Assembly (NCBI RefSeq): GCF_018687575.1 | Contig: NZ_CP061297.1 | Coordinates: 1,122,821 to 1,186,820, forward strand | DNA: 64,000 nucleotides | From: Polynucleobacter asymbioticus | GTDB lineage: Bacteria; Pseudomonadota; Gammaproteobacteria; Burkholderiales; Burkholderiaceae | Reading direction: 5' to 3' | Made by a program: the position numbers and the translations under genes | Notes under the pieces: model-generated | What the model saw: only the letters and a program-made list of their open reading frames with translations | The model's database searches: none | What the model was told of the DNA's origin: nothing | Shown: piece after piece, positions 1 through 7,642 of the stretch | Layout of the letters: each line of letters opens with the position of its first letter | Position numbering within the stretch: position 1 is the first letter of the stretch

Positions 1-131
1 AATACAGCTAGCAAGACTGCTTGATAGCTTAAAATGGGGGCTCTTTCTGCAAACACTCCAAGTGTGGCAGCTCACCCCATTGGCCGGGATAGTCGTTTAA
101 TTGAATACGGGTCAATATTTATTTGGCCCCT

Positions 132-1415
132 ATGTTATTTACAGATCTCGGTTTATCAGAATCCATTCTTCGTGCTATTAGCGAGGAAGGCTATACCAGC
201 CCCACCCCCATTCAAGAAAAATCCATCCCTGCCGTATTAAAGGGCGGAGATTTACTAGCCGCTGCTCAAACTGGCACCGGTAAAACTGCAGGCTTTACCC
301 TGCCGATTCTGCAACGCTTAAGTAGTACAGCTAAGGCTGGTGGCAAACGTCAGTTACGTGTGTTGATCTTGACCCCCACCCGTGAATTAGCAGCTCAAGT
401 TCAAGAGTCGGTTGTGACCTACGGCAAATACACGGGCCTGAAGTCCACCGTCATTTTTGGCGGTGTCGGCGCCAACCCGCAAATTAAAGCGATTGCTGCC
501 GGTCTTGATATCTTGGTGGCAACGCCAGGCCGCTTACTAGATTTAATGTCGCAGAACTGTGTCTCACTCGCCAATATTGAAATTCTGGTGCTGGATGAAG
601 CTGATCGCATGTTGGACATGGGCTTCTTACGTGACATTAAAAAGATTTTGGCAGCACTGCCTAAGCAACGTCAAAACCTACTCTTTTCGGCAACCTTCTC
701 GACCGAGATCAAAGCTTTAGCAGATGGATTATTGAATTCACCCGCGTTAATTGAAGTTGCACGAAGCAATAGTACTAATGAAGCGATTGCTCAGCTGATC
801 CACCCGGTTGACAGAAACCAAAAGCATCCATTATTGGCGCATCTGATTAAATCTAATCAGTGGCAGCAGGTTCTCGTATTTACACGTACCAAACATGGTG
901 CCAATAAATTGGTTACGCAGCTTGAGAAAGACGGCATTACCGCTATGGCCATTCATGGTAACAAGAGTCAAAGCGCTCGCACAAAAGCCTTAGCCGAATT
1001 TAAGGATGGAAAAATCACCGTCTTGGTTGCTACTGATATTGCAGCTCGTGGCATCGATATTGATCAACTCCCCCACGTTGTGAACTATGACTTACCAAAC
1101 GTTTCCGAAGACTATGTGCACCGCATCGGCAGAACTGGTAGAGCGGGTTCGAATGGTGTCGCAGTGTCCCTAGTCTGTGTTGATGAGCATCAGATGCTTC
1201 GCGATATCGAAAAACTCATTAAGCAAAAACTCCCTCAGGAAGTGATCGCTGGATTTGAGCCGGATCCGAATGCCGTAGCGCAACCAATTCAGTTACGTAG
1301 CCAGCAACATCAACAATCGAGAAAACCACGACCAGGCAATGCGGGTGGCGGCAATGGCGGCAGCAAACCAGCGGCTAAGCGTGGCAACCCACCTAAACGC
1401 AGCTTTAATCGTTAA
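132..1415 (+). CDS. rhlE: DEAD-box ATP-dependent RNA helicase, RhlE type
   Basis: ATP-dependent RNA helicase of the cytoplasm, of the kind that unwinds RNA in ribosome assembly and RNA turnover. All core motifs are visible in order: Q motif with PTPIQ, Walker [25 protein letters not shown] in [21 protein letters not shown] and HRIGRTGR. A basic, glycine-rich tail of about 60 residues follows, as is usual in RhlE. The start is taken at the ATG giving [10 protein letters not shown]; an in-frame TTG nine bases upstream would add three residues and has no better ribosome site. The family call is firm; the exact subfamily (RhlE rather than DbpA or SrmB) rests on the N-terminal wording and tail. 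Confidence 0.93.
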   Translation: MLFTDLGLSESILRAISEEGYTSPTPIQEKSIPAVLKGGDLLAAAQTGTGKTAGFTLPILQRLSSTAKAGGKRQLRVLILTPTRELAAQVQESVVTYGKYTGLKSTVIFGGVGANPQIKAIAAGLDILVATPGRLLDLMSQNCVSLANIEILVLDEADRMLDMGFLRDIKKILAALPKQRQNLLFSATFSTEIKALADGLLNSPALIEVARSNSTNEAIAQLIHPVDRNQKHPLLAHLIKSNQWQQVLVFTRTKHGANKLVTQLEKDGITAMAIHGNKSQSARTKALAEFKDGKITVLVATDIAARGIDIDQLPHVVNYDLPNVSEDYVHRIGRTGRAGSNGVAVSLVCVDEHQMLRDIEKLIKQKLPQEVIAGFEPDPNAVAQPIQLRSQQHQQSRKPRPGNAGGGNGGSKPAAKRGNPPKRSFNR

Positions 1416-1465
1416 ATCTCCACTAATATTGCATCCATAGCATTTGATACATTAAGTTTATTGAT

Positions 1466-2527
1466 ATGAATACCCTGTCTACCCAAGAACCCCGCTTAAC
1501 CTCCTTGTCTCATGGTGGTGGTTGCGGCTGCAAGATTGCTCCTGGCGTTCTTTCAGAAATTCTGAAAAGTGTTCCACAGCTGCCTTTTCCAAAAGAGCTT
1601 CTGATTGGGATTGAGACCTCGGATGATGCTGCCGTTTATCAAATTAACGAGTCACAAGCGATTGTTGCAACTACAGATTTTTTCATGCCTATCGTTGATG
1701 ATCCATTTGACTTTGGCAAGATTGCTGCCACGAATGCTATTAGCGACATTTACGCCATGGGTGGCACACCACTATTTGCCTTAGCGCTGGTTGGCATGCC
1801 TATCAAGGTGCTTTCTAACGCAACGATTGCACGCATTTTGGAAGGCGGTGCTGAAGCTTGTAGATCAGCAGGCATTCCAATTGCAGGTGGTCATACGATT
1901 GATTCCGTTGAGCCTATCTATGGCTTGGTTGCGATTGGCATTGTTGATCCTAAACGTGTCAAGAGCAATGCGGCCGCCCAGGCTGGAGATGTCTTAATTT
2001 TAGGTAAACCACTGGGCGTCGGCATCTTATCTGCTGCCCTTAAAAAGGATCTTCTGGATGATGCGGGTTATCAAGAAATGATTGCCAACACCACGAAGTT
2101 AAATTCTGCAGGTCCAGATCTTGCAAAATTACCTGGCGTTCATGCATTAACTGATGTAACCGGTTTTGGTCTTGCTGGTCACACCCTAGAATTAGCTCGA
2201 GGCTCTAAGCTCACCGCTCAAATTCAATGGAGTCAGGTTCCCCTGCTATCTAATGTTCAGAGCCTAGCTGATCAAGGGATTATTACCGGCGCATCCGATC
2301 GTAACTGGCAAAGCTATGGAGCGGAGGTTCGTTTACCGGAGCAATTTAGCCCTGCACAACAAGCCCTTCTCACTGATCCGCAAACGAGTGGCGGCCTACT
2401 CGTGTCCTGTAGCGCAGATTCTGTAGATGCTGTTTTAGAAATCTTTCAACAACATCACTTCGGCAGTGCCTGTGTCATTGGCAACATGACTAGCAAACAA
2501 GATCAGCATCTAGAGGTATTGCTTTAA
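1466..2527 (+). CDS. selD: Selenide, water dikinase SelD
   Basis: Makes selenophosphate from selenide and ATP, the selenium donor for selenocysteine and for 2-selenouridine in tRNA. The N-terminal glycine-rich loop carries the catalytic pair C20 and C22 followed by K23 (GGCGCKI), matching C17, C19 and K20 of the E. coli enzyme; the active-site residue is cysteine, not selenocysteine. AIRS-type motifs follow (TSDDAAVY, TTDFFMPIVDDP, NAISDIYAMGG, LTDVTGFGLAGH). Length of 353 residues is normal. The stop codon overlaps that of the convergent gene at 2524. No other selenium gene is in this window, and the formate dehydrogenase at 46758 has Cys where selenoenzymes have Sec, so the product may serve tRNA modification. 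Confidence 0.95.
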   Translation: MNTLSTQEPRLTSLSHGGGCGCKIAPGVLSEILKSVPQLPFPKELLIGIETSDDAAVYQINESQAIVATTDFFMPIVDDPFDFGKIAATNAISDIYAMGGTPLFALALVGMPIKVLSNATIARILEGGAEACRSAGIPIAGGHTIDSVEPIYGLVAIGIVDPKRVKSNAAAQAGDVLILGKPLGVGILSAALKKDLLDDAGYQEMIANTTKLNSAGPDLAKLPGVHALTDVTGFGLAGHTLELARGSKLTAQIQWSQVPLLSNVQSLADQGIITGASDRNWQSYGAEVRLPEQFSPAQQALLTDPQTSGGLLVSCSADSVDAVLEIFQQHHFGSACVIGNMTSKQDQHLEVLL

Positions 2528-3405
2528 TCCGCCTTTAGATTAAAGACGCTTGAGAAATCGAGCTGGCCATTACCTGCCTTGCTATGTGCTTCGTATAGTT
2601 TGCGAGATAACTCTCCCAGCGGAATACTCGCCTCTAGATCGCCTGCATTTTCAGTTGCTAAACCCAAGTCCTTCAGCATGAGATCTACACCAAAGCCACC
2701 CGCATAGCCTTTTGAGGATGGTACATTTTCCATGACGCCAGGGCATGGGTTGTAGAGCTCCAAAGCCCAGTTGCGCCCAGAGCTCTTAGACATGATGTCA
2801 GAGAGTACTTTGGGATCCATGCCATTCGCAATACCCAGACGCAATGCCTCGCTAGTCCCCAGCATCTGAATACCTAGCAACATGTTGTTGCAGACTTTGA
2901 CGGTTTGACCGCTTCCGCTTGGGCCCGCATGAAAGATATTCTTGCCCATCTGCTCTAACAATGGACGGGCTCGATCTACATCCGCTGCATCTCCGCCCAC
3001 CATAAAGGTTAAGGTTCCAGCCTGTGCCCCTGCAGTGCCACCAGAAACAGGCGCATCGATCATGGCAAAGCCCTTGGCTTTGGCAGCGGTAGCGACAGAC
3101 TGAGAAACCTTGGGAGAAATCGTAGAGCAGTCAATCAGTAAGGCTTTTGGATTGGCCGTGGCAAGCAAGCCAACTTCACCCAAATACAAAGCCTCAACAT
3201 GGCGCGAAGCTGGGAGCATGCTAATAATGACATCTGCATCCAGGGCGGCTTCTGAAGCGCTTCTCATCGGAATCCCACCAGCCAGCTTGAAAGCATCCAG
3301 TTGAGCCTGAACCAAATCAAAACCTTGGACCTGATGACCCGCTTTAATTAAATTGAGAGCCATAGGGAGCCCCATATTGCCCAAACCTAAAAATGCGACT
3401 TTCAT
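2524..3405 (-). CDS. NAD-dependent beta-hydroxyacid dehydrogenase (3-hydroxyisobutyrate dehydrogenase / tartronate semialdehyde reductase family)
   Basis: Oxidises a beta-hydroxyacid with NAD(P). The N-terminal Rossmann motif GLGNMGLPMA, the substrate-binding stretch DAPVSGGTAGA and the catalytic lysine region VKVCNN are all visible, and 293 residues is the family length. The sequence does not separate 3-hydroxyisobutyrate dehydrogenase (MmsB) from 2-hydroxy-3-oxopropionate reductase (GarR/GlxR), so no symbol is given. It converges on selD and the two genes share a TTAA as overlapping stops. A 7-bp inverted repeat lies just upstream of its start (3418-3443). Confidence 0.88.
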   Translation of the reverse strand: MKVAFLGLGNMGLPMALNLIKAGHQVQGFDLVQAQLDAFKLAGGIPMRSASEAALDADVIISMLPASRHVEALYLGEVGLLATANPKALLIDCSTISPKVSQSVATAAKAKGFAMIDAPVSGGTAGAQAGTLTFMVGGDAADVDRARPLLEQMGKNIFHAGPSGSGQTVKVCNNMLLGIQMLGTSEALRLGIANGMDPKVLSDIMSKSSGRNWALELYNPCPGVMENVPSSKGYAGGFGVDLMLKDLGLATENAGDLEASIPLGELSRKLYEAHSKAGNGQLDFSSVFNLKAD

Positions 3406-3417
3406 ATGCGCCTCGTA

Positions 3418-3443
3418 TGAGATAGTAAAGATCTAATATCTCA
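3418..3443. promoter_or_regulatory. Inverted repeat upstream of the hydroxyacid dehydrogenase gene
   Basis: TGAGATA-N12-TATCTCA, perfect 7-bp arms, starts 13 bases upstream of the minus-strand ATG at 3405 and lies between divergent genes. It could be an operator; no regulator is known from the sequence and chance is possible in AT-rich DNA. Confidence 0.3.
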
Positions 3444-3489
3444 CTATAGCTTGCTTATAAACTAGCTGGACAAATATCCGGGAGTCGGG

Positions 3490-3783
3490 ATGACCATTAA
3501 AGTGATTGGCCTTATTCAGTTAAATAATCTTGAGGCATTTGAAGAGTACCGGTCTCAGGTCGGTGGTACCGTGGCTCTCTATCAAGGAAAGATTACATCC
3601 CGAGGCTCTTTCAATACCTTCCTTTGGAATGAATTAGAGTGCGGCTCTTTTAGTGCATTTGTGGAATTGGAGTTTCCAGATCTAGAGCACTCTCAGTCTT
3701 GGGCCAATAGCCCAGAGTATCAAAGCCTATTACCAATCCGCAACCAAGCCATGAAGCTCACTTTATTTTCCGTCAGCGTATAA
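3490..3783 (+). CDS. DUF1330 family protein
   Basis: A 97-residue protein with the DUF1330 pattern: an N-terminal beta strand (IKVIGLIQL), FEEYRSQVGGTV, LVELEFPDLEHSQSWANSPEYQSLLPIR and a C-terminal strand. The fold is a dimeric alpha-beta barrel ferredoxin-like domain; no enzymatic role is established for the family. A clear ribosome site (GGGAG) sits seven bases before the ATG. It stands alone between the divergent dehydrogenase gene and a convergent small basic protein gene. Confidence 0.75.
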   Translation: MTIKVIGLIQLNNLEAFEEYRSQVGGTVALYQGKITSRGSFNTFLWNELECGSFSAFVELEFPDLEHSQSWANSPEYQSLLPIRNQAMKLTLFSVSV

Positions 3784-3784
3784 A

Positions 3785-3816
3785 AATAAAGCCCGGCTCC
3801 TTTTGGGGGCCAGGCT
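3785..3816. terminator. Probable bidirectional terminator
   Basis: An imperfect GC-rich hairpin, AGCCcGGCTCC-TTTT-GGGGGCCaGGCT, lies between the convergent genes ending at 3783 and 3840. On the minus strand it is followed by TTTATTTTTA, which suits termination of the small basic-protein gene. Confidence 0.6.
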
Positions 3817-3839
3817 GAATTGAATTCGGAGAAAGTTAA

Positions 3840-4028
3840 TTACTTCTTAGCTTCCATTGCTTCTTTAGCTGCTGTAATTTCTTTACGACGCTCCTTACAG
3901 GCTCCAGCAATTTCTTGCAAAGCTTTACGAGCACGTGCAGCAGATGCCTTAACGCCTTTTTCAATAAACTTTTCGTTTTCCGCTTTATAAGTTTCAAAAG
4001 CAGCCAACAATGTATCGTGTTGTGACAT
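3840..4028 (-). CDS. Small basic protein resembling the Hc1-type bacterial histone H1-like family
   Basis: A 62-residue, highly charged, almost wholly helical protein. The start is taken at the ATG giving MSQHDTLLAAFE, because the 41 upstream codons of the open frame read like non-coding DNA. The stretch KASAARARKALQEI followed by KERRKEI recalls the N-terminal part of Hc1-type proteins (pattern around R-x-R-K-x-LQEI), which bind DNA and compact the nucleoid in chlamydiae; the lysine-rich tail is much reduced here. It could instead be an unrelated coiled-coil protein. No operon partner: it faces the DUF1330 gene and has a 350-base gap behind it. Confidence 0.55.
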   Translation of the reverse strand: MSQHDTLLAAFETYKAENEKFIEKGVKASAARARKALQEIAGACKERRKEITAAKEAMEAKK

Positions 4029-4378
4029 CTCGTCTCCTATGTTTCTGATGAAAGTATGAGTACTAAGCTCAGAATTAGTATATCCCCATAAAAAGCAGAG
4101 GATTTCGAGGGTGCTATCAGGGATAACTCTTAGATCCAATAAATCCCCCAAAATAACAAAAACTACTAAAAACTAACGGAGACACCCATGAAAAATAGCA
4201 ATTCCCCGCATTTAGAGCCCAATCAGCATTAGGCACGCCTCCAAAAAGGAGCTGCCGAGTATTCATAAGCCCTATTGGATGCCTTGTTTTACAGTCATTC
4301 GATGTCGCAATGCAGCGAGAGACCTGATTACTGCAGTGCAATGACATCCCTCATAACCACCCAAATCAATACAGAAAA
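4029..4378. other. 350-base intergenic region with a short start signal but no clear gene
   Basis: This is the only gap over 300 bases in the window. It separates the Hc1-like gene (minus) and the rhodanese gene (plus), so it must hold both promoters. It also contains a well-formed translation start at 4188 (GGAG, six-base spacer, ATG) leading to a 14-codon frame that ends in TAG, and a CTCC-AAAAA-GGAG stem at about 4238-4250. I see no tRNA, known riboswitch or long open frame. Confidence 0.5.
4188..4232 (+). other. Candidate 14-codon open frame, possibly interrupted
   Basis: ATG at 4188 follows GGAG at 4178-4181 with a six-base spacer and encodes MKNSNSPHLEPNQH before TAG at 4230. The same frame continues for eleven more codons with a protein-like composition to TAA at 4266-4268. 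It may be a leader peptide, a small gene broken by a nonsense change, or chance. Confidence 0.25.
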
Positions 4379-5965
4379 ATGATGCCTATTAAAAATCAAG
4401 ATTACGCTTTTGTTCGCAATAAGCTTCTCAATAAAGAAGAAGTTGCGCTCTTGGATGTACGCGAAGAAGATCCTCATGCTCAAGAGCATCCTTTGTTTGC
4501 GGCCAACTTCCCACTATCCCGTATTGAAGTCGATGCATTTAGCAAGCTCCCCAGAAAAGATGTACCGATTGTGACTCTGGATGATGGCGAAGGTTATGCA
4601 CAACTGGCAGCGCAGAGACTCTCTGAACTTGGCTACCTCGACGTTTCTGTTTTCGATGGTGGAGTGAAGGCATGGAAAGCTGCAGGCGGTGAAGTATTTA
4701 AAGATGTGAATGTACCTAGCAAATCTTTTGGTGAGTTTGTGGAATCCAAGAAACATACGCCCTCGCTATCCGCGCAAGAAGTAAAGAAGTTACTGGATGA
4801 CAAAGAAGATGTTGTTGTAGTTGACGTGCGTCGTTTTGATGAATATCAAACCATGAGCATCCCTACCGGCATTAGCGTCCCTGGCGCTGAATTAGTCTTG
4901 CGTGTTCCCGAACTGGCACCCAATCCAAAAACCAAGATCATCGTCAACTGCGCAGGCAGAACACGCAGCATCCTGGGTACGCAGTCCTTAATCAATGCAG
5001 GGATTCCCAATGAGGTGAATGCATTGCGCAATGGCACCATTGGCTGGACCTTAGCTGGTCAAGAGCTTGATAAGGGCCAAAGTCGTAAATTTACAGAGGT
5101 GAGTGATAGCACTGCAAGTGAAGCTGCGCAACGCGCACGTAGCGTTGCCGATAAAGCAGGAGTAAAGCGGGTCACACTTGCAGAGATCGCACAGTGGAAA
5201 CCCCAATCCGATCGAACTACTTATTTCTTTGATACAAGAACGCCCGAAGAATATGAGGCAGGTCACCTTCCTGGATTTCGCTCAACTCCAGGCGGTCAAT
5301 TAGTTCAAGAAACAGAAATGGTTGCACCCGTTCGAGGAGCCCGCATTGTGTTAGCGGATCCAGGTGGTGTTAGAGCCAATATGCCTGCCTCATGGCTTGC
5401 GCAGATGGCATGGGATGTTTATGTGATTGATGGCATTAAAGCATCTGATCTGACAGAAAAAGGTCCATGGAAGCAAGGTCTACCTGCATCACCACAAATT
5501 CAAACAGTGGATGCCACTACGGCTTCAGTATGGTTGAAAGATGATAGCGACACGATTGCGATTGATCTGAGTACCCATGCAAATTATGTGAAAGGTCATA
5601 TCCCCGGTAGCTGGTTTGCACTGCGTTCACAGTTCTCCGCTGCCATACAGAATCTGCCAACAGCAAGTCGTTATGTGCTGACGAGCACCACTGGTGAGCT
5701 AGCGGTATATGCTGCCAATGACATTCAAACGCTAACAAAGGCTAATGTATTTGTTTTATCTGGCGGCAATCAAGCGTGGATGGATGCAGGCCTCGAAATG
5801 GAAAAAGGACCCACCCATTTAGCCTCCCCTGCGATGGATCGCTATAAGCGTCCATATGAAGGCACCAGTGTCGATCCAGCTGCTATGCAAGCCTATCTAG
5901 ACTGGGAGTTTGGACTAGTGGAGCAGCTTGGTAAGGATGGCACCCATCACTTCTGGGTACTGTAA
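4379..5965 (+). CDS. Multidomain rhodanese-like sulfurtransferase (four rhodanese modules, one active-site Cys)
   Basis: 528 residues built from four rhodanese-like modules, roughly 1-110, 125-235, 255-375 and 385-500, recognised by repeated LDVR/VDVRRFDEY/FDTRTPEEYEAGHLPG/IDLSTHANYVKGHIPG strands and by the FDGG-x-KAW and LSGGNQAWMDAG ends. Rhodaneses move sulfane sulfur through a persulfide on a loop cysteine. Only module 2 has it (C191 in VNCAGRTRS); C191 is the only cysteine in the whole protein. Modules 1, 3 and 4 have VTLDDGEG, VLADPGGV and LTSTTGEL at that place and are probably structural or regulatory. Cytosolic, no signal peptide. Translation may start at either of two adjacent ATGs. 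Confidence 0.88.
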   Translation: MMPIKNQDYAFVRNKLLNKEEVALLDVREEDPHAQEHPLFAANFPLSRIEVDAFSKLPRKDVPIVTLDDGEGYAQLAAQRLSELGYLDVSVFDGGVKAWKAAGGEVFKDVNVPSKSFGEFVESKKHTPSLSAQEVKKLLDDKEDVVVVDVRRFDEYQTMSIPTGISVPGAELVLRVPELAPNPKTKIIVNCAGRTRSILGTQSLINAGIPNEVNALRNGTIGWTLAGQELDKGQSRKFTEVSDSTASEAAQRARSVADKAGVKRVTLAEIAQWKPQSDRTTYFFDTRTPEEYEAGHLPGFRSTPGGQLVQETEMVAPVRGARIVLADPGGVRANMPASWLAQMAWDVYVIDGIKASDLTEKGPWKQGLPASPQIQTVDATTASVWLKDDSDTIAIDLSTHANYVKGHIPGSWFALRSQFSAAIQNLPTASRYVLTSTTGELAVYAANDIQTLTKANVFVLSGGNQAWMDAGLEMEKGPTHLASPAMDRYKRPYEGTSVDPAAMQAYLDWEFGLVEQLGKDGTHHFWVL

Positions 5966-6016
5966 ATCTGAGTGGTGGTGCCCTGTTGGTGCCACCCTCT
6001 CTTTTTGATGGCATTG

Positions 6017-6310
6017 ATGCTCAGAAAAATTACCCTGCTTGTTTTTGCCCTAGGACTTTCTGCCTGCGGGAGAGAAACCTATACCACTTGGTCATGCATT
6101 GACGGTGCTGGATCTAAATCAACGATGATTCTCAAAAAGGCGCAGATGCAATTTCAGGATCTGCAATATGCCTACTGTGGAAGCCTTGGTCCTCTGAGCT
6201 ATTTTGATCTGAAGTGTTCCGGCCAGATTCAGGAGTCCAGCCAAATCTTTACACCCGGTTCAGGAAAACTGGTCAGCAACGGGAAAGAGTTGAAGTGCAA
6301 TGCCCTCTAA
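6017..6310 (+). CDS. Small putative lipoprotein, function unknown
   Basis: 97 residues starting MLRKITLLVFALGLSAC, a typical lipoprotein signal with lipobox LSAC, so the mature protein would be anchored at Cys17. The rest is short and polar with several further cysteines (WSC, AYC, LKC, ELKC), which could form disulfides in the periplasm. An in-frame ATG at 6008 would add three residues; the longer open frame beginning at 5972 has a poor N-terminus for a signal peptide. The 3' end overlaps the next gene by 11 bases, indicating co-translation. I do not recognise the family. Confidence 0.6.
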   Translation: MLRKITLLVFALGLSACGRETYTTWSCIDGAGSKSTMILKKAQMQFQDLQYAYCGSLGPLSYFDLKCSGQIQESSQIFTPGSGKLVSNGKELKCNAL

Positions 6311-6536
6311 AGAATATAACCCTCTAAACCCCAAAAAACTACTGCTGAGTAAGTGGACTGCGGTAAAGCCGACGCATAAGCGAAAGCATTTCTTGGTGAG
6401 TAAAGTCATTCTGCCAGAATTGCCAGAGACAGCAATTGAGTTCATTGAGCTAGAAGCAGTATTTGATCAGAGCACTCAGGTGATTCCCTGGCGTGAATTA
6501 AAAAATACTGAGATCTGGCTTCAGGGCTGGGTATAA
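6300..6536 (+). CDS. Tryptophan-rich conserved protein, TIGR02450 / DUF2389 family
   Basis: 78 residues with the signature of this small family: NPLNPKKLLLSKWTAVKP near the N-terminus, KHFLVSKV in the middle and WRELKNTEIWLQGWV at the C-terminus. The family is widespread in proteobacteria and cyanobacteria and has no established function. The gene overlaps the preceding lipoprotein gene by 11 bases in a different frame. Confidence 0.8.
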   Translation: MPSKEYNPLNPKKLLLSKWTAVKPTHKRKHFLVSKVILPELPETAIEFIELEAVFDQSTQVIPWRELKNTEIWLQGWV

Positions 6537-6559
6537 AAAAGCCACCTATATTAGGTGGC
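6535..6559 (-). terminator. Rho-independent terminator of the phasin-like gene
   Basis: GCCACCTA-TAT-TAGGTGGC, an 8-bp perfect stem with three-base loop, preceded on the plus strand by six A, giving a T run on the minus strand. It lies between the convergent ends at 6536 and 6590 and may act in both directions. Confidence 0.8.
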
Positions 6560-6589
6560 TTCTTGGAGCTTATTTACAGTATTACGTGA

Positions 6590-7114
6590 TTACTTAGACT
6601 TCGTCTTTGACTCCGACGATTTTCTGAGTTCTTCAATATTTTTCTCAGCGGCGTCTGCAACCTGGTTCACAATTTTTCGACCCTCTTTAAACATTTTTTG
6701 ACCCGTTGTCGACATCTCATGAACCACTTTAGATAACTTATCAGCATGTCCTGGAATTTTGTCCTCGACATCTTCAAGCCAGCTTACTAAAGAGCTGCGG
6801 ACTTTTTCTAAATGCTTTTCCGTTCCGTCAGCTGCATCATCTCCAATATCCTTGAGTACAGACTTCACCTTCTTCTGATAAACAGTCGCACGTTTTGCTG
6901 CTTCTTTGGCGGCAGACTCTTGAAGTTCTTTAAGTTTTGCAAGGTCATTTTTCGCGGCAGACTTTGCACTTTCCATAGCATTTTTCATCCCCCATTGAAT
7001 CTCTTCAAGGTGGTGCGCGCTCAAATCTTTGGCAGCATCTAGTAATTTATGGGAATAAGCAAATAACTCCTTAGCCTTCTCTTGTTGCCATGCTTGAATA
7101 TCTTTCTTATCCAT
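6590..7114 (-). CDS. Phasin-like coiled-coil protein
   Basis: 174 residues, rich in Lys, Glu and Ala, with no cysteine and heptad-like helices throughout (for example LFAYSHKLLDAAKDLSAHHL and EEIQWGMKNAMESAKSAAKN). The pattern resembles phasins, which coat polyhydroxyalkanoate granules, but I cannot exclude another amphipathic coiled-coil family. The start is set at the ATG giving MDKKDIQ because GGGAGGG lies five bases upstream; the longer frame beginning at 7144 has no such site. A strong terminator follows. The 3-hydroxybutyrate dehydrogenase at 24942 is consistent with PHB metabolism in this organism. Confidence 0.55.
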   Translation of the reverse strand: MDKKDIQAWQQEKAKELFAYSHKLLDAAKDLSAHHLEEIQWGMKNAMESAKSAAKNDLAKLKELQESAAKEAAKRATVYQKKVKSVLKDIGDDAADGTEKHLEKVRSSLVSWLEDVEDKIPGHADKLSKVVHEMSTTGQKMFKEGRKIVNQVADAAEKNIEELRKSSESKTKSK

Positions 7115-7229
7115 TACATCCCTCCCTGGGTTAAATAAATGCACTGTTTAATGTAAAGCCTACCTTTCAACTCTATACCCAAATAAGAGACTTGCCAATT
7201 CCCTGCTGTATTGGCATTAAAATCAAGCC

Positions 7230-7619
7230 ATGAGCGAAAGAAAAAACGCATACGAAATCATTGGTGGCGCAGCAAAAGTTGAGGAATTGGTTGACCGATT
7301 TTATGATTTGATGGTCCTAGAAGAGCCCTTTACAGAGTTGCGGGCAATGCATTCCCAGGACTTATCAGGGTCTCGCGAGAAGTTAAAGCTCTTTTTATCG
7401 GGGTGGCTTGGTGGTCCGGATATCTACTCTCCAAAGTATGGTCATCCCATGCTCCGTGCGCGACACCTACCCTTCAAAATTGGCCTAAAGGAGCGCAATC
7501 AATGGCTTGCCTGCATGTATCGCGCCATGGAAGACTGCGGCATTGATGGGGAGATTGGCGCGCAGCTAGAGGAGTCTTTTTTCAACACTGCTGACTGGAT
7601 GAGAAACCAGCCAAACTAA
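7230..7619 (+). CDS. Group II truncated haemoglobin
   Basis: 129 residues with the trHbII pattern: YEIIGGAAKVEELVDRFYDLM, the FLSGWLGGPDIYSPKYGHPMLRARHLPF block holding the proximal histidine (H in RARH), and NQWLACM with the tryptophan at position G8. Such proteins bind O2 or NO through haem b and are linked to oxygen or nitric-oxide handling. Soluble, monocistronic, and convergent with the flavoprotein gene that ends at 7643. Confidence 0.9.
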   Translation: MSERKNAYEIIGGAAKVEELVDRFYDLMVLEEPFTELRAMHSQDLSGSREKLKLFLSGWLGGPDIYSPKYGHPMLRARHLPFKIGLKERNQWLACMYRAMEDCGIDGEIGAQLEESFFNTADWMRNQPN

Positions 7620-7642
7620 AGTATTTAAGGGATTTTCAAGCT

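Noticed and set aside
34-240. Open frame of 68 codons before and across the start of the helicase gene
   Set aside because: It overlaps the clear rhlE frame, has no protein-like features and no ribosome site. The first 131 bases otherwise hold only a possible 3' tail of an upstream gene (stop at 22-24).
4379-5965. Rhodanese gene as the tRNA 2-selenouridine synthase MnmH linked to selD
   Set aside because: The protein has four rhodanese modules and no P-loop ATPase-like C-terminal domain expected of MnmH.
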